DNA of 64,000 nt from Melieria omissa (lineage: Eukaryota > Arthropoda > Insecta > Diptera > Ulidiidae): the NCBI GenBank assembly GCA_963971225.1, contig OZ020268.1:8785532-8849531 (forward strand), read 5' to 3'. Shown here one piece after another: positions 37,470 through 48,846 of the stretch. How positions within the stretch are numbered: position 1 is the first letter of the stretch; each line of letters starts with the position of its first letter. The notes under the pieces are model-generated. The model worked only from the letters and a program-made list of their open reading frames with translations, made no database searches and was not told where the DNA came from. The position numbers and the translations under genes are program-made.

Positions 37470-38825
37470 GCAACAGCTCTTAGCTATTGGAATTGTAGAT
37501 TATTCTATTAGTATTTCATAATAATAACAATGTACAGTGGGTTTTCTAGTGTTTTATCAACAGTGATATTAATATTATCATTTAAAATAGTGTTTCATAA
37601 GCATATAAATTAATTATTTATATTTTACTTAGTTAAAATTTATTAAACATTCATTTGAACTACTTGTATTATTATAACATCAAACAAATAAACATAACAT
37701 TAAATAACGTATTCATATTCATAATTATATTTTTTTACTTGTAATTATTTGTGACATTCCGACATAATGCCCAAAAATTAATCTTTATGTAGATCATGTC
37801 TGACCTTGGTGGCCCATTACAACTAACAAAATTTCAGCTTTTAACAGCTAAACATCAAAAATAACCATGCAGTAAATAAACAAAAGACACGGAAAAATGG
37901 ACAGTTCATCTTATCAACACAACAGTTTAAAAGGCAATTTCGAAAATGCGACTTGTGCGCGCTGAGTGCTAAAGGCAGGTAAACGAGCCAAGTCAAGAGG
38001 ACGCAAAAGAGGATTTTATAAATGCAACAAGTATTCACCAAGTTCCGCCTTCATTTCAAGTATTTACATTCCCGTAGCGCCGTACGACAATCACAACAAC
38101 ACTCAGGTACCACTGCAAGTAGTAGACGCGCCAGCAGGAATCTCCAGGGTGTCTGATCGAGCGAGCAATGTGAAATCACTGTGCGCCGAGACGCAGCGCA
38201 AGTCAACTAAGCGCCACACCAAACAATACCAACGAATTGTACGTGTAGTACAATCACTTACACACATCTATTTATGTCGGTATGTATGCGGCCGGTTGTG
38301 GCGTTGAAAGACAAGATCAAGATGTTGCCGTATATCTGTGTAGCTATCTATCTGGCCATATGTATTGCACATTTGTGTATGTACGGTGCGGCTTCCATAA
38401 GTTAAGTGGACAGTAAGACGCTGCACATCGTTCGCTCAATTCAGTCATCCCATTTAAAGAGATCGGGAGCGTATGGATCGTGAGCTACAAAGAAAACGTA
38501 TAAGAGAGAGAATGGATTCCAGTGGGAAGTGAATCGTTTCGGCAGCTATACAACGCAACTCTTCTCTGGAGTTAACAAGCTGGTGGCTCCTCCAGAGACG
38601 GTCGTAAAGAATCCAGCGTTGATTGCAATTCTATATATTTAATTGGTTAGTTGTGTTTGTGGGGTCCGTCTAGGTTAATGTTTTTGAACCCTGCACCGGG
38701 AAGTCTGCACGGTATATTCACTGCAGAGTTCGGGGTCGGTGACGTCTAGCAAGAGACGTGTGCAGTGTGGAGAAGTGTTTTTATTTAAAAGGAGATACAT
38801 GTAGGCTCATAACAATTCATTGTAA
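37470..38825. other. Intergenic DNA, nothing recognised
   Basis: AT-rich to about 37.9 kb, then a more balanced part with an ORF at 37966-38307 that is rich in basic residues but has no domain. No supported exon. Confidence 0.4.
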
Positions 38826-40061
38826 TCCTTCTGTCAATACGAAGGTACTTGGGTACCTTTTACACTTTTGAAGTAAAATTATTCTACTTTCGGCCAAGAC
38901 ACGCTATGCTGATATTTTTAGTATCTTCCTAAAAATTAATTGACTACCTATAAGATAACTTTTATAGAAAGAAAATTTGTTCTGTATAACTTTTAGAACC
39001 GATTTTCTTTGTCCTATACGAAGGTACCCGGGTACCTTAAAACAAAATACAGTAAAACAATACAGTTTCAACGTGAAATTACTCCTTCATATTCAAGTGG
39101 ACAAAATTTTAAATTTGAAATCAAAGTTGTATTCAAAGATAAGTTAAATTCAGGACATCCAATCGAAGTCATCGACTTCACATGCGTGTTATTCCAAGAT
39201 GTTTTACCCTTTGAAAGGAGAAGTTTACTCTGAAGAATTAAGTAGGCAATTGCCAACGTATAAAAATATTATACATTTTTATTCATTGCTCTAAATCTTA
39301 GGTCCGCAATGCTGCAGCGGATAACCTTTTTACTTCTGAGGCACTGGCGAAATACCTCTTCGCAAAAAATCTCACTTTGTTGTTAAAAATTAATACTCGA
39401 CCCCGGTTTTACAGCGCCAAAACTTTGGAGTTGTATCTTCCAAAGATCAATGAAGCTGGGTGGTTCTTTCAACTATGCACCACGGCAAAGCAGTGCCAGG
39501 GGACAACGTGAGCGGGTATTGGTGGTTCAAACTCCCCAAATATTTGCTAGCTACAAAAACACATTGATTTCAAATGGTATCGGCGATAAAAGTTGTATGC
39601 AGAACGCCTCCTAAAATGAAGTCCTGTGTGCGCCTCTGATGCTGAAAATTCAGAATAGACAAACAAATTTCCTTGACAATTTTCTTATCACAACTTTTAG
39701 ACTAAAAACAATTTTGAAGCAGTTTACGGAGTACAGAACCCCTTATGTTCGTTTCTGCAATCGTCAGCAGGAACAAAACGAGACTTGGACCACTGGCCAA
39801 ATGCCCATGCGTCATGCTATATCTTTTCCGATTAACGTAATCAACAACGTACAACACGAAAATGCTAAAATTATTGCACTATTAATATGTATTTAATATT
39901 TTTAACTTAAATTATCAATAAAAAGGCTTTTTTTTTAAAGACAACAATGATTTTCTAAATTTGTGCGCTGTTATATTGACTTTTCCCATACAAACTGTAT
40001 GAAGGTACCCGTGTACCTTCGTATTGATAATAGGTGGAAATTTTTCGCACTGACAGGAGGG
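38826..40061. mobile_element. piggyBac-like remnant with palindromic internal repeats
   Basis: The right end reads CTGACAGGAGGG followed by TTAA (40062-40065), the target of piggyBac transposases; inverted it begins CCCTCCTGTCAGTGCGA. The left end begins TCCTTCTGTCAATACGA after GTAA, consistent with a mutated copy of the same terminus (12 of 17 bases). Just inside both ends, in inverted orientation, is TCAATACGAAGGTAC followed by GGGTACCTT, and a third copy of the palindrome lies at about 39018-39037. Frames at 39009-39233 and 39639-39896 are not recognisable as transposase. Family assignment is an inference from TTAA and the CCCT end. Confidence 0.6.
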
Positions 40062-40065
40062 TTAA

Positions 40066-42618
40066 GATCCTACAAATGAAATACGATTATACTACACAAT
40101 TTACTAGAGTTGTTCGGCTTGGAGTCCGACTTAGTAAACGCAATAAAAAAAACTCCTCATATAGCGGTTGTCTTTTCAATAAGCATCTGAATTGCCTCTG
40201 AATCAGTTTTCAATGAACCGTTTGAAATCTGATCAAACTATAATTTCCTTTCACTCGAACTTTAGCATCGAATTTTGTTCCTTGCTTTTATAGGACTTGT
40301 TTCAATCAAAAAAAGTGATGATGGTTACCTTTTTGACAGAGTTTATGAAAGTTGAACAATATTTTCTTCGACATTGTTTCCTCCCTTTCTCGAGGGCCTA
40401 AAACTGGATAACTGGATAAAGGATAAACTGTTTTGTTATAAACTACTACCAGATCTTTTGGATTGTTTAATTATTTTTGGAAATTGTATAGCCATATTGA
40501 TGAGTACTATTTCTTAGTTCAATACTGCCAGTTTTTAGCACAATAAACAATTTTCAAGCTATTCCCTCAGTCTTACTTTAAAACTCAACCATTTGTTTTC
40601 CTTACCAACGTCTTCTTTTGAACCAAAACTGTGTTTAGTAAAAGTCAAATTAGTGCACTATAGCTTTAATTGATTCTCAGCCCATATCGAAACAGTTGTC
40701 TCCACTATATGTAGCATTACTTTGCGTCCACTTAACCGCTATATTAATTTCCTACACTCGCCCAGTTGCGAGCAACTTGCGATGCTCATGAGCTCGTGTT
40801 GCTCATTGTTGCCGTTGCTGCCGCTGTTGCTGCGACTGCGGCTACTGCTGCTGGCTGTCTGGCTGCCTGCTAGGCTGGCTGGCTGGTTGGCTGGCTGAAC
40901 AATCTTTCAGATCGTGTGTATCGGTCGTACACAAGTTGTATACTCGTATTTGTACGCTTCATCAGGCAGCAATACACGTTAGTTAAGTTTTTTATTTTGT
41001 TTTTTCTTATTTCTTTTCGAGCGAGTCGAATCGTATCGGATCGAGTCGCGCAGAGTAGAGTCTCTCAGTTATTTCTGGAACTTCGCGCAATGCACTTCAA
41101 TCGGCGCCAATCGGATTCGGATTCATTACACGCTCTTGTGGATTAAGCGCGTCGAGTTTTTGCTTCTTCTTTATATTTATCCATTAGTCGAGCATACATA
41201 CATACATATATGTAGGTCGATTTATATTTTCTATGACAAATTACAGTGTAAATATAATGAATGGTTATTCGATTCAATTATGAGTTGATGAGAATTTGTG
41301 ATTTTTACGTCTAACAATCAATTCGGATCGAATGAAATGTCATTTGGCCGTTTACCGTGATTTCCTCTTTCGTGCGTGTGAATATGTACAGCGATATGTA
41401 TGTATGTGTGTGGGGGATAGTTTTCAAATGGATCCCTTGTCTTGTGCGCCACCCCTTCGCATTCCACTGGCATCTCGAACCGGTACCTTTGCAGCTGCGG
41501 AATGTCTAATGACACTCCACCAAAATCTACAAAGTTGTGTCTAATCAGTAAAACAATAACAACAACAAAAGCAATAAGAACAGCAGCAAACGCGTTAATT
41601 GCTCAAAGTGCAAGTGATGAGAATTTTGACGCAAAATCTGAAATTACGCATGTTTTTCGCGTACAGCTTTTCCGTGTTTCTCGACGCGATTCTGAAAATC
41701 GCCGCCAGTGCGCGCCGCCGCCGAGTTCTCCGCACTCGGCATTGTTTATTTTCCAGTTTGTGTATATCATCACAATTAATTCAATTATGACTCTTAGTTC
41801 TTAGTACGGCCGCAAGTGGTGGCGCCGAGCGGCGATAGTGGAGCGCACTGAGCGCGCAGCCAGTGTGCGCCGTTTCCAACTGATTGGCATTCGCGCCCGG
41901 GGTGCGCGCACAGTGGATATCGCCGTATGTGCGATATTCATAGTTCAGTCCGTCCAGACGTGTGTGGTGGCAGCAATGCGACCGCCGATCGCCTGCTCGA
42001 TTCTCGGCGCGTCTATGCGTTCAATCATGCGTCCTCTGGTTGTTCACGTGATCCGTTCGAGTCATCCAACGATCCACCTGTCAAAGTGCGCACTAGCCAG
42101 CTTCTTCTGATTATTCGTCTAATGGGCCATGGTCTGCATCCAATTCACACACACACATATATGTTTATTTACTGGCATACACACATTATCTGTATGTATG
42201 TGGCGTGTGTGTTTATTGACTTCGATGTAAACAAATCGCGAAATCTCTTCGAATCCCATGCATTGATTTTTTTCAAATTCCCATCACTCTTTCTCCACAG
42301 TGTACAAGATCGCATACTAAAAGCAGCAAAAACTACAACAACAATACAAAACAAAAACAAAACAAAGACGAAAATTACAAAAAAAACAAAGAAATGGCAT
42401 ATTAAAGCATCAAATTTACGAAGCTCGCCAAAACCGACCCAAGCATACGCGCGCGATCTGACATTAGCCGCACAACTCCTTCATGTCGATTGACGTACCG
42501 CGGCCGTACGTACTGATGTGCTGGGCAGCGAAGAAGCAGCACCAATTCACCATTAGAAAAACAACAACAGCCACCTCAGAAAATTACACATTTGCGCCGC
42601 GTTCCCGAGTGCTGCAGA
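40066..42618. other. Upstream region and probable 5' UTR/promoter of gbb
   Basis: AT-rich to 40.7 kb. From about 41.0 kb the sequence becomes richer in GC, with a GC-dense patch at 41690-42080 (many CG dinucleotides and repeated CGCC), then an A-rich CAA-containing leader (42330-42590) directly before the gbb start. This fits a promoter and 5' UTR, but no transcription start or TATA box could be fixed. ORFs here (41442-41804, 41838-42110, 41927-42493) lack domains. Confidence 0.45.
40871..40897. repeat. CTGG tetranucleotide repeat
   Basis: Short imperfect run of GGCT/CTGG units (TAGGCTGGCTGGCTGGTTGG and following bases), preceded by CTG-rich sequence from 40818. Confidence 0.75.
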
Positions 42619-45600
42619 ATGCGTCTCGTGTCCAGCAGCGCCCCGGTCGTGCACGTCCTACAAAGCGTCTACTGCTCGCTGGTGGTGGCGCCGCTTTTCA
42701 TGCTGCTGCTCGGCAACGGCGACCTGCACAGCCGCCGCACATCGATGCTGGTGGATGCCAGCCAGTCTGGCATCTACATCGACAACGGCCTGGACCAGAC
42801 CGTCATGCATCGGGTGCTCGACGACGACGACAAAATGGACGTCTCCTATGAGATACTCGAATTCCTGGGCCTATCGGAGCGGCCGCGTCACAAACACGGC
42901 CATCTCTCGCTGAGGTAAGCAACGGGGACGGGCGCACACCCAGCTTCCTGCCCACATAACGTGTGTGGCACTTGGCTGGATTGCCTAACACAACTGTTAA
43001 CAATGCTTTCTACTGTTGTCGTTTTGCCGCAGTTGTTTTTGTAGACATAGTGTTTGTTGCTTTAGAAACTAGTTTGAAATTATCGACTGGCTTTGTGTTA
43101 TTTATAGCAACACCGCAGCTCAACGTCGCGCTGGCCCGCATGCGCCTGTGTGTGCGGTCGGACCAACTTGACATATGCAAATTTTCGTATAATTATTTTT
43201 CGCTTTGTTGTTATTATTGTCATCACTATTGAGCAACGTGCAATGCGCCGATTTGCAATTTGCGATTATTGTCTTCGGCACCATTTTGTCTGCGACATAG
43301 TGTTTCATGTCGGCCATATATTAAATTTCAAACCTGCACAAACATACACACAAGTGGTTTTGCTTACATAAAAAAAATCTAAAACAATGTTGAACAACAT
43401 GGAAATTGCGAAAATGCAATTAGAACACAGCCTGACAACAGCGCAAAGCGTCAACTGTTTGCTGCGCTTGTTGGATAGGAACGTTAAACTGCTATTTATT
43501 TTATATATTTAATTATTACGTATGTATTGGCTCATTAATTTCTGATAAGACGGTTGATTTTGCATATTTGCTGGTTGAAACAGGGGTCAGTGCGTCTTTG
43601 AATTGAATAGCCCAACAACAGGATTTGCCAACTCAATTGAACAGCGAGATGTGGGTCTTTGCTATTCTAAACAGGCGTTGATGCTTTTAACAAAAGCATA
43701 TATTAGATATTTTATTCTATTCACACTCTTTTCTAAAATTATTGCTTCTTTCTTTTCTTTTTGAATTTTTAAATGGAAGATGGTATAATAATTGGGAGAC
43801 ATTTTTTGGCTCCGTTGAGTAAACAATGTTAAGAGTGACATCAGAAAACTGTCCATCAATCCTTAAGAAACTTTTGAAGACATGCAAATAAAATTATAAT
43901 TCATATTACCAATGCATATTTCTTAGTAGTTCGCTTCTATGAAAACCATTTAACTCTTTCCGTGAAGAAAAAACAGTTTTGTCATATTATTCTTGTTGCT
44001 TGTTAAGTTCTGATGATAACAATAAATTTTTGTTGAGTTCTTGTATCTATGAAAGAAGTTTTGCGGACATTTTCCGTATCCTGGTGAGAACGCTTCCGCC
44101 GAAATGAAAGTCGGTTTTATCTACTTTTTAGTGTTGGCTACTACGGGGAGTCAAACAGAGGTCAGACGTCACTCTATACTAGTAATTCAACGCACTAAAC
44201 AGCTGAGCGACGACAACTGCCATATCACCATCGCCATCAATAACCAAAATTATTTCGCCAAATCGAAGCATTTGTTGTTGTTTCGATTCTTTTGCACATA
44301 CTTTCAATGTTATTCGCAAAATTCCATAAGTAATCAAATGTTTTAACATAAAAGATACAACTGAAGAATGAAAGACTGTAAAATGGTGAATAGAATAGTT
44401 TCTAAATCTATGAAAAGTTAACATTGCATATGCAATGCCATGCAGCGAAGGGCTAAAAATATAAATCATTTAAATTAACTAGAATCTTTGACTTAGAATT
44501 TGGGTATAGAACCAAATACAATGACTCCGCAAAAACTTTAACCTTATTCCTTAAAACAAAACTGAAAAAATTTATAAAGTTTAGGCAGATTATTGCAGGT
44601 GCCCTCTAGAACTAAACACTCTAAAGATTTAATTCAAACCCACATTTGAGCTGCTAACATACTGCTGTACATACTTATACAATACACAGATTGACAATTT
44701 GTATTAACATTGGTTTTATACTTTTATAGAAAGTCAGCGCCCCAGTTTCTACTTGATGTTTATCACAGACTAACGGAGGAAGAAAACGAAGAGGCGCCTT
44801 CGCGGTCCAAGCGCGATTTGCAGCTGCAAGAAAACTTTATAACTGATCTCGACAAACGTGCGATCGATCAAAGTGATATAATTATGACATTCTTGAACAA
44901 AAGTAAGTACCTGCCAACAAAAAAATCGAAAAATCACCTTCCCATGGCATTGTTACTATCTTTACTACTGATTGTCGCAATGTGCACAGCATTTTTTTCA
45001 GTGTGCCACTTTTTTGTCGGTGTACGTTAGGTTGATTCGCCGTGCAACAGGTACGGCTACTCTCTCAGCGCACGACATGAGGCCAATAGCGCACTTTTTG
45101 TCTTATTTCTGCCACACATAAAACGTTTTTGTTCCAAGAAGCACTTGGTAACAAAACGCGAATACGGCAAAGAAGTGGAAAGGTATGGCGGCAGTGTGCG
45201 CCAACTCATTTGCTACCCTTCTGTGTGTTGTTGCTCTGTTCTAGACAGACACACCGTCCTGTCTCGCCTCATTGTCTTACTCAGCCATTTATCGTTTATC
45301 TGCTTTGCATTCCTTGCAGACCACCATGTCGACGAGGTGCGCCACGAGCATGGCCGGCGTCTGTGGTTTGATGTGGCCGATGTGCCGGACGATAATTACT
45401 TAATGATGGCCGAATTGCGTATGTACCAGAATCCGGCGCAGGGCAAATGGATGACCAGCGGCAAGGAGTTCACCATTGCGGTATACTCGATTGTGAAGAT
45501 GGGTGATGGACAGCGGGAGCTGGAGATATTGTCGTCCGTCAACACAACGTCCGACTATCAGGGCTGGCTGGAGCTGAACGTAACGGAAGGCCTGAGCGCG

Positions 45601-46380
45601 TGGCTGCAGAATCCCAAAGAGAACAAAGGTCTCTACATTGGCGCACATGCGGTGCACAAACCCGAGCGGGAAGTGAAACTGGACGATATTGGCTTGGTGC
45701 ATCCGAAAGGCGACGATGAGTATCAGCCGTTCATGATTGGATTCTTTAGGGGACCGGAGGTAGGAAAGAAATTGATATTATTCATTCACATAGAAAAATC
45801 ATCTAATGCCGTATGCCAACTTTTTTTCAGCTAATCAAATCGGTTAAGCGCCACAGCCGCAAGAAGCGTAACACGCCGCACGCACGCCGACGCAAGAAGT
45901 CCGAAATGATGAACCCCTTCCTGGAGGGCCCCATCGAAAATATGCGCAGCTGTCAGATGCAAACGCTCTACATCGATTTTAAGGACTTGGGTTGGCATGT
46001 AAGTTGTCCGTTATCTCTTGACAATAGATAGATAGCCTGTAGATATTTTTGTATTTCGATTGGCTTAAATAAATAAATAAATAAATAAATAACGGTGCCA
46101 TGACGCATTGTGCTTTCAGGATTGGATCATTGCCCCCGAAGGTTATGGCGCGTACTATTGCAGCGGTGAGTGCAACTTCCCACTGAATGCTCACATGAAC
46201 GCAACAAATCATGCCATCGTGCAGACGTTGGTACATTTGCTGGAACCGAAAAAGGTGCCGAAACCTTGTTGTGCACCCACGCGGCTGGGCGCGTTGCCAG
46301 TGCTCTATCATTTGAACGAGGAGAATGTCAACTTGAAGAAATACAAAAATATGATTGTTAAGAGTTGCGGATGCCATTGA
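42619..46380 (+). CDS. gbb: Glass bottom boat (BMP5/6/7-type ligand), complete
   Basis: Secreted BMP precursor; in Drosophila the ligand signals through type I receptors Tkv/Sax and type II receptor Wit in growth, wing patterning and retrograde signalling at the neuromuscular junction. Coding exons: 42619-42914, 44730-44902, 45320-45759, 45831-45998, 46120-46380, all with GT/AG introns and matching phases, giving 445 aa (Drosophila Gbb is 455 aa). The hydrophobic segment at residues 11-31 is the signal sequence. The prodomain carries [18 protein letters not shown] and [20 protein letters not shown]. Basic cleavage sites: RSKR at 124-127 inside the prodomain, RKKR at 313-316 and RRRKK at 322-326 before the mature part. 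The mature domain has all seven cysteines (344, 373, 377, 409, 410, 442, 444), ends KSCGCH, and has an N-glycosylation site at N386. The start is the ATG at 42619; the frame is open further upstream without an ATG I could support. Confidence 0.97.
46066..46092. repeat. AAAT microsatellite in the last gbb intron
   Basis: Six to seven AAAT units ending about 28 bp before the splice acceptor of the final gbb exon, within the zone where branch points normally lie. Length variation here might influence splicing; this is inference only. Confidence 0.85.
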
Positions 46381-48559
46381 AACCGAGAGATTAGTAGCGA
46401 AACATGAACAAGAACAAGAACAACGAATTATGATGAATGTATTTGTAGACGATATTTTTAACGATATTTCTTTTTTTGTGAACAAAAAGTCTGTGAATTA
46501 AAAATATTCTAAACAAAACATAGAAATTAATCGTTTCATATTTGGGTTGTTTGCTTTTTAACCGAGAAAATACGTGGTAGATTTGATTATTTGGCTAAAA
46601 ATTGAAATTGAAATTGAAAAAGTTGAGGTTGTTGTGCCAGTTGTTGATGTTTGTACTTAGTTGGCCGATTCTAATAAAATCTTATAACCCGCATAATGGT
46701 CATTAGTTAAATTTTGATATGAGAAGACATGTTCTATTTATTGTGAAACACCCGAAGTGGGTATTTTTCTTTGTTGGCTTTGAGGTATGCTGCTGATTTT
46801 TGAACATGTCTGGGTCATTGTGTCAAACTTGCTTTGCACTCAAGATATTCTTTAACTTTGGAACCCGAGACTTTTAGCATCGCCATCTAAAAAGGGTTAA
46901 TTTGATATTCAAAAAGTTGTTAGTCACTTGTAAAACAGTTCAAATGTAAACAACTATGCAATACCGACATATAATTCATAGAATCCGCTGCAAGATGTTA
47001 TCGAAAAATTCATTGTATACTTTTAGGTGTGTCTGAGAATCTGTTGTCTTCATAGCTGCGTTGAGAGGTTAACAGTTGAGTTGTTTACGGTTGCTACTTT
47101 TTACAGATTGCAATACATGAAATATCACTTTCACGTTGTAGATAACGCGGAACTGTGTTTTTGAAATGTCATATAAAGATTTCTTTTATTTTTCTTATCA
47201 ATGTATTTGGAATGCATTTTCAGGACTTTCATGCTGTAGACAATATGACACAACTACTATACTGAGATTACCATAACAAAGCCTTTTCTAAAATTTGTAT
47301 GCTAAATTTTTAGTCACTACATGTTATCTTCAGCTGATATGCCTAAAAAAACAAATTGTCATTTTGAGCCGTAATCATCCCCTATCTGTCATAACGGTAC
47401 ATAACCATACTTATTTGCTAACAAAACGGTGTGAGGCATTTTGCAAAACGTGAGCTGTTATAAAACTATGAAAACACAAAAAGCATAACAGAAAAATTAC
47501 CATTACAATCCCACTTACAGAGGGTGTTGCGCGACCTTTAATGCCCATCGCATTGTTTACGTACGGAAATATTTCACGTGTATCTCTCGTAAGGCACAGT
47601 TTATGGTTGTTAATGTAACAATAGTTTAATATTTGTTGGTATGTATGTGTGTCTACAAGTGATAAGCTGACAAATGTAGATAATGTTTTGTAAAACTTTG
47701 ATTGAATGTGCTGCCGGCTTTGAGTTTGAGATGCTAGAAATTACCTTTAAATAAGCTTTATTTGTGATCTCAATAAATAAAACAGTTGTTATCTGCTGTG
47801 TCATGGTCTATATTGTAAAATAGTATAATCGTAGAATAAAAAGAAATACATGTGAATGAAGAATGGCATCTTGGGTGCTGCATGAGAGCACGCATTCTGT
47901 TGACACAGTCTCATCAGTTTCCCAAAAAAATTCAAATGCAAGTAAACAATTGAATATACATATATATTTTTTTTGCATCTCCAATGATTAATTCGCGAAT
48001 TCGTTCTACTTGTGTTGCAAAGCTGCCAAAAACAAAAATGGTTTTTCGTAAAACCCCAGCAGTTTTGTTTTGGCAGCTGTTTAAGGTGCGTCAGAATTTT
48101 CGTCATTAGCAACAAAAGAACAGTATTGGTTAGTGATTTAATTCATTGCAGTGTGCAGAAATCAAGACAAAGTTGCAAGCTGTTTATAACACTTGATACA
48201 CTTATATGAAGCGTGGCTGCACATGCTGTTTTAACGAAAAGCGCGTACGAAATATGGTGATTGACAACATTTAATAGCATCAATAGTAAACTGTTGCAGG
48301 AATGTCGAAAAGATGGCAGAATTTAAATTACTTTCAACTGTTTTTTTTTCTTTAATATTAGTTATAAGTGAGCACATGACAAAAAATCACTTGAAATTGT
48401 TACACTAATTCAATTGACATCACAACCTCATTGTGGACCACAGACTGGGTTCCCATCAAGCATTCACGTTGGTTTGGCGATTTTTTTTCTCAGGAATAGT
48501 ATGAATTTGCAAAGCATTGAATCATGGTTTCGTGAGCTTTGCAATTTTATTCTCAGGCA
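46381..48559. other. gbb 3' UTR and intergenic DNA
   Basis: The 3' UTR probably ends after AATAAA at 46673-46678, about 290 bp past the stop. From there to 48.56 kb the DNA is AT-rich with no gene signal; ORFs at 47610-48115 (minus) have no domain. Confidence 0.5.
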
Positions 48560-48572
48560 TTGATGATTGCCC

Positions 48573-48833
48573 ATCCAGCGGCTACGCTGGCTCGGTCATG
48601 TCTGCCGCATGGACGACGAAGCTCCGGCGAAAAAGGTGTTCGATGCGATAGTTGGAGGTCGACGGCGAAGAGGGAGGCCGTGTTTCCGGTGGAAGGACCA
48701 AGTAGAAGAGGCCCTGTCATCTCTTGGTGTTACCAACTGGAGAAGGCGCGCGCAAAGCAGAGGCGCCTGGAGAGAAGTTTTGCGGCAGGCCGTAACCCGA
48801 TATCGGGTTGTTATGGCCAGTTAAGTAAGTAAG
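48573..48833 (+). mobile_element. RTE-type LINE tail, 5'-truncated, with target duplication
   Basis: A 261-bp insertion flanked by near-identical 13-bp sequences, TTGATGATTGCCC (48560-48572) and TTGAGGATTGCCC (48834-48846). It encodes the extreme C-terminus of a retrotransposon ORF, containing RLRWLGHVCRMDDEAP, FDAIVGGRRRRGRPCFRWKD and GAWREVLRQA, then a stop, and ends in TAAGTAAGTAAG. This C-terminal block and the tetranucleotide tail are typical of RTE-clade LINEs. The reading frame is intact and GC-rich relative to its surroundings, so the insertion looks recent. Confidence 0.9.
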
Positions 48834-48846
48834 TTGAGGATTGCCC

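Noticed and set aside
42592..42618. Nine extra N-terminal codons for gbb
   Set aside because: That frame would begin with TTG; the first ATG is at 42619 and is followed by a proper signal sequence.
44710..45030. Continuous 106-codon ORF across gbb exon 2
   Set aside because: Only 44730-44902 is exon; the remainder follows a GTAAGT donor and is intron sequence.
45979..46485. 168-codon minus-strand ORF over the gbb mature domain
   Set aside because: Antisense shadow of the highly conserved last exon.
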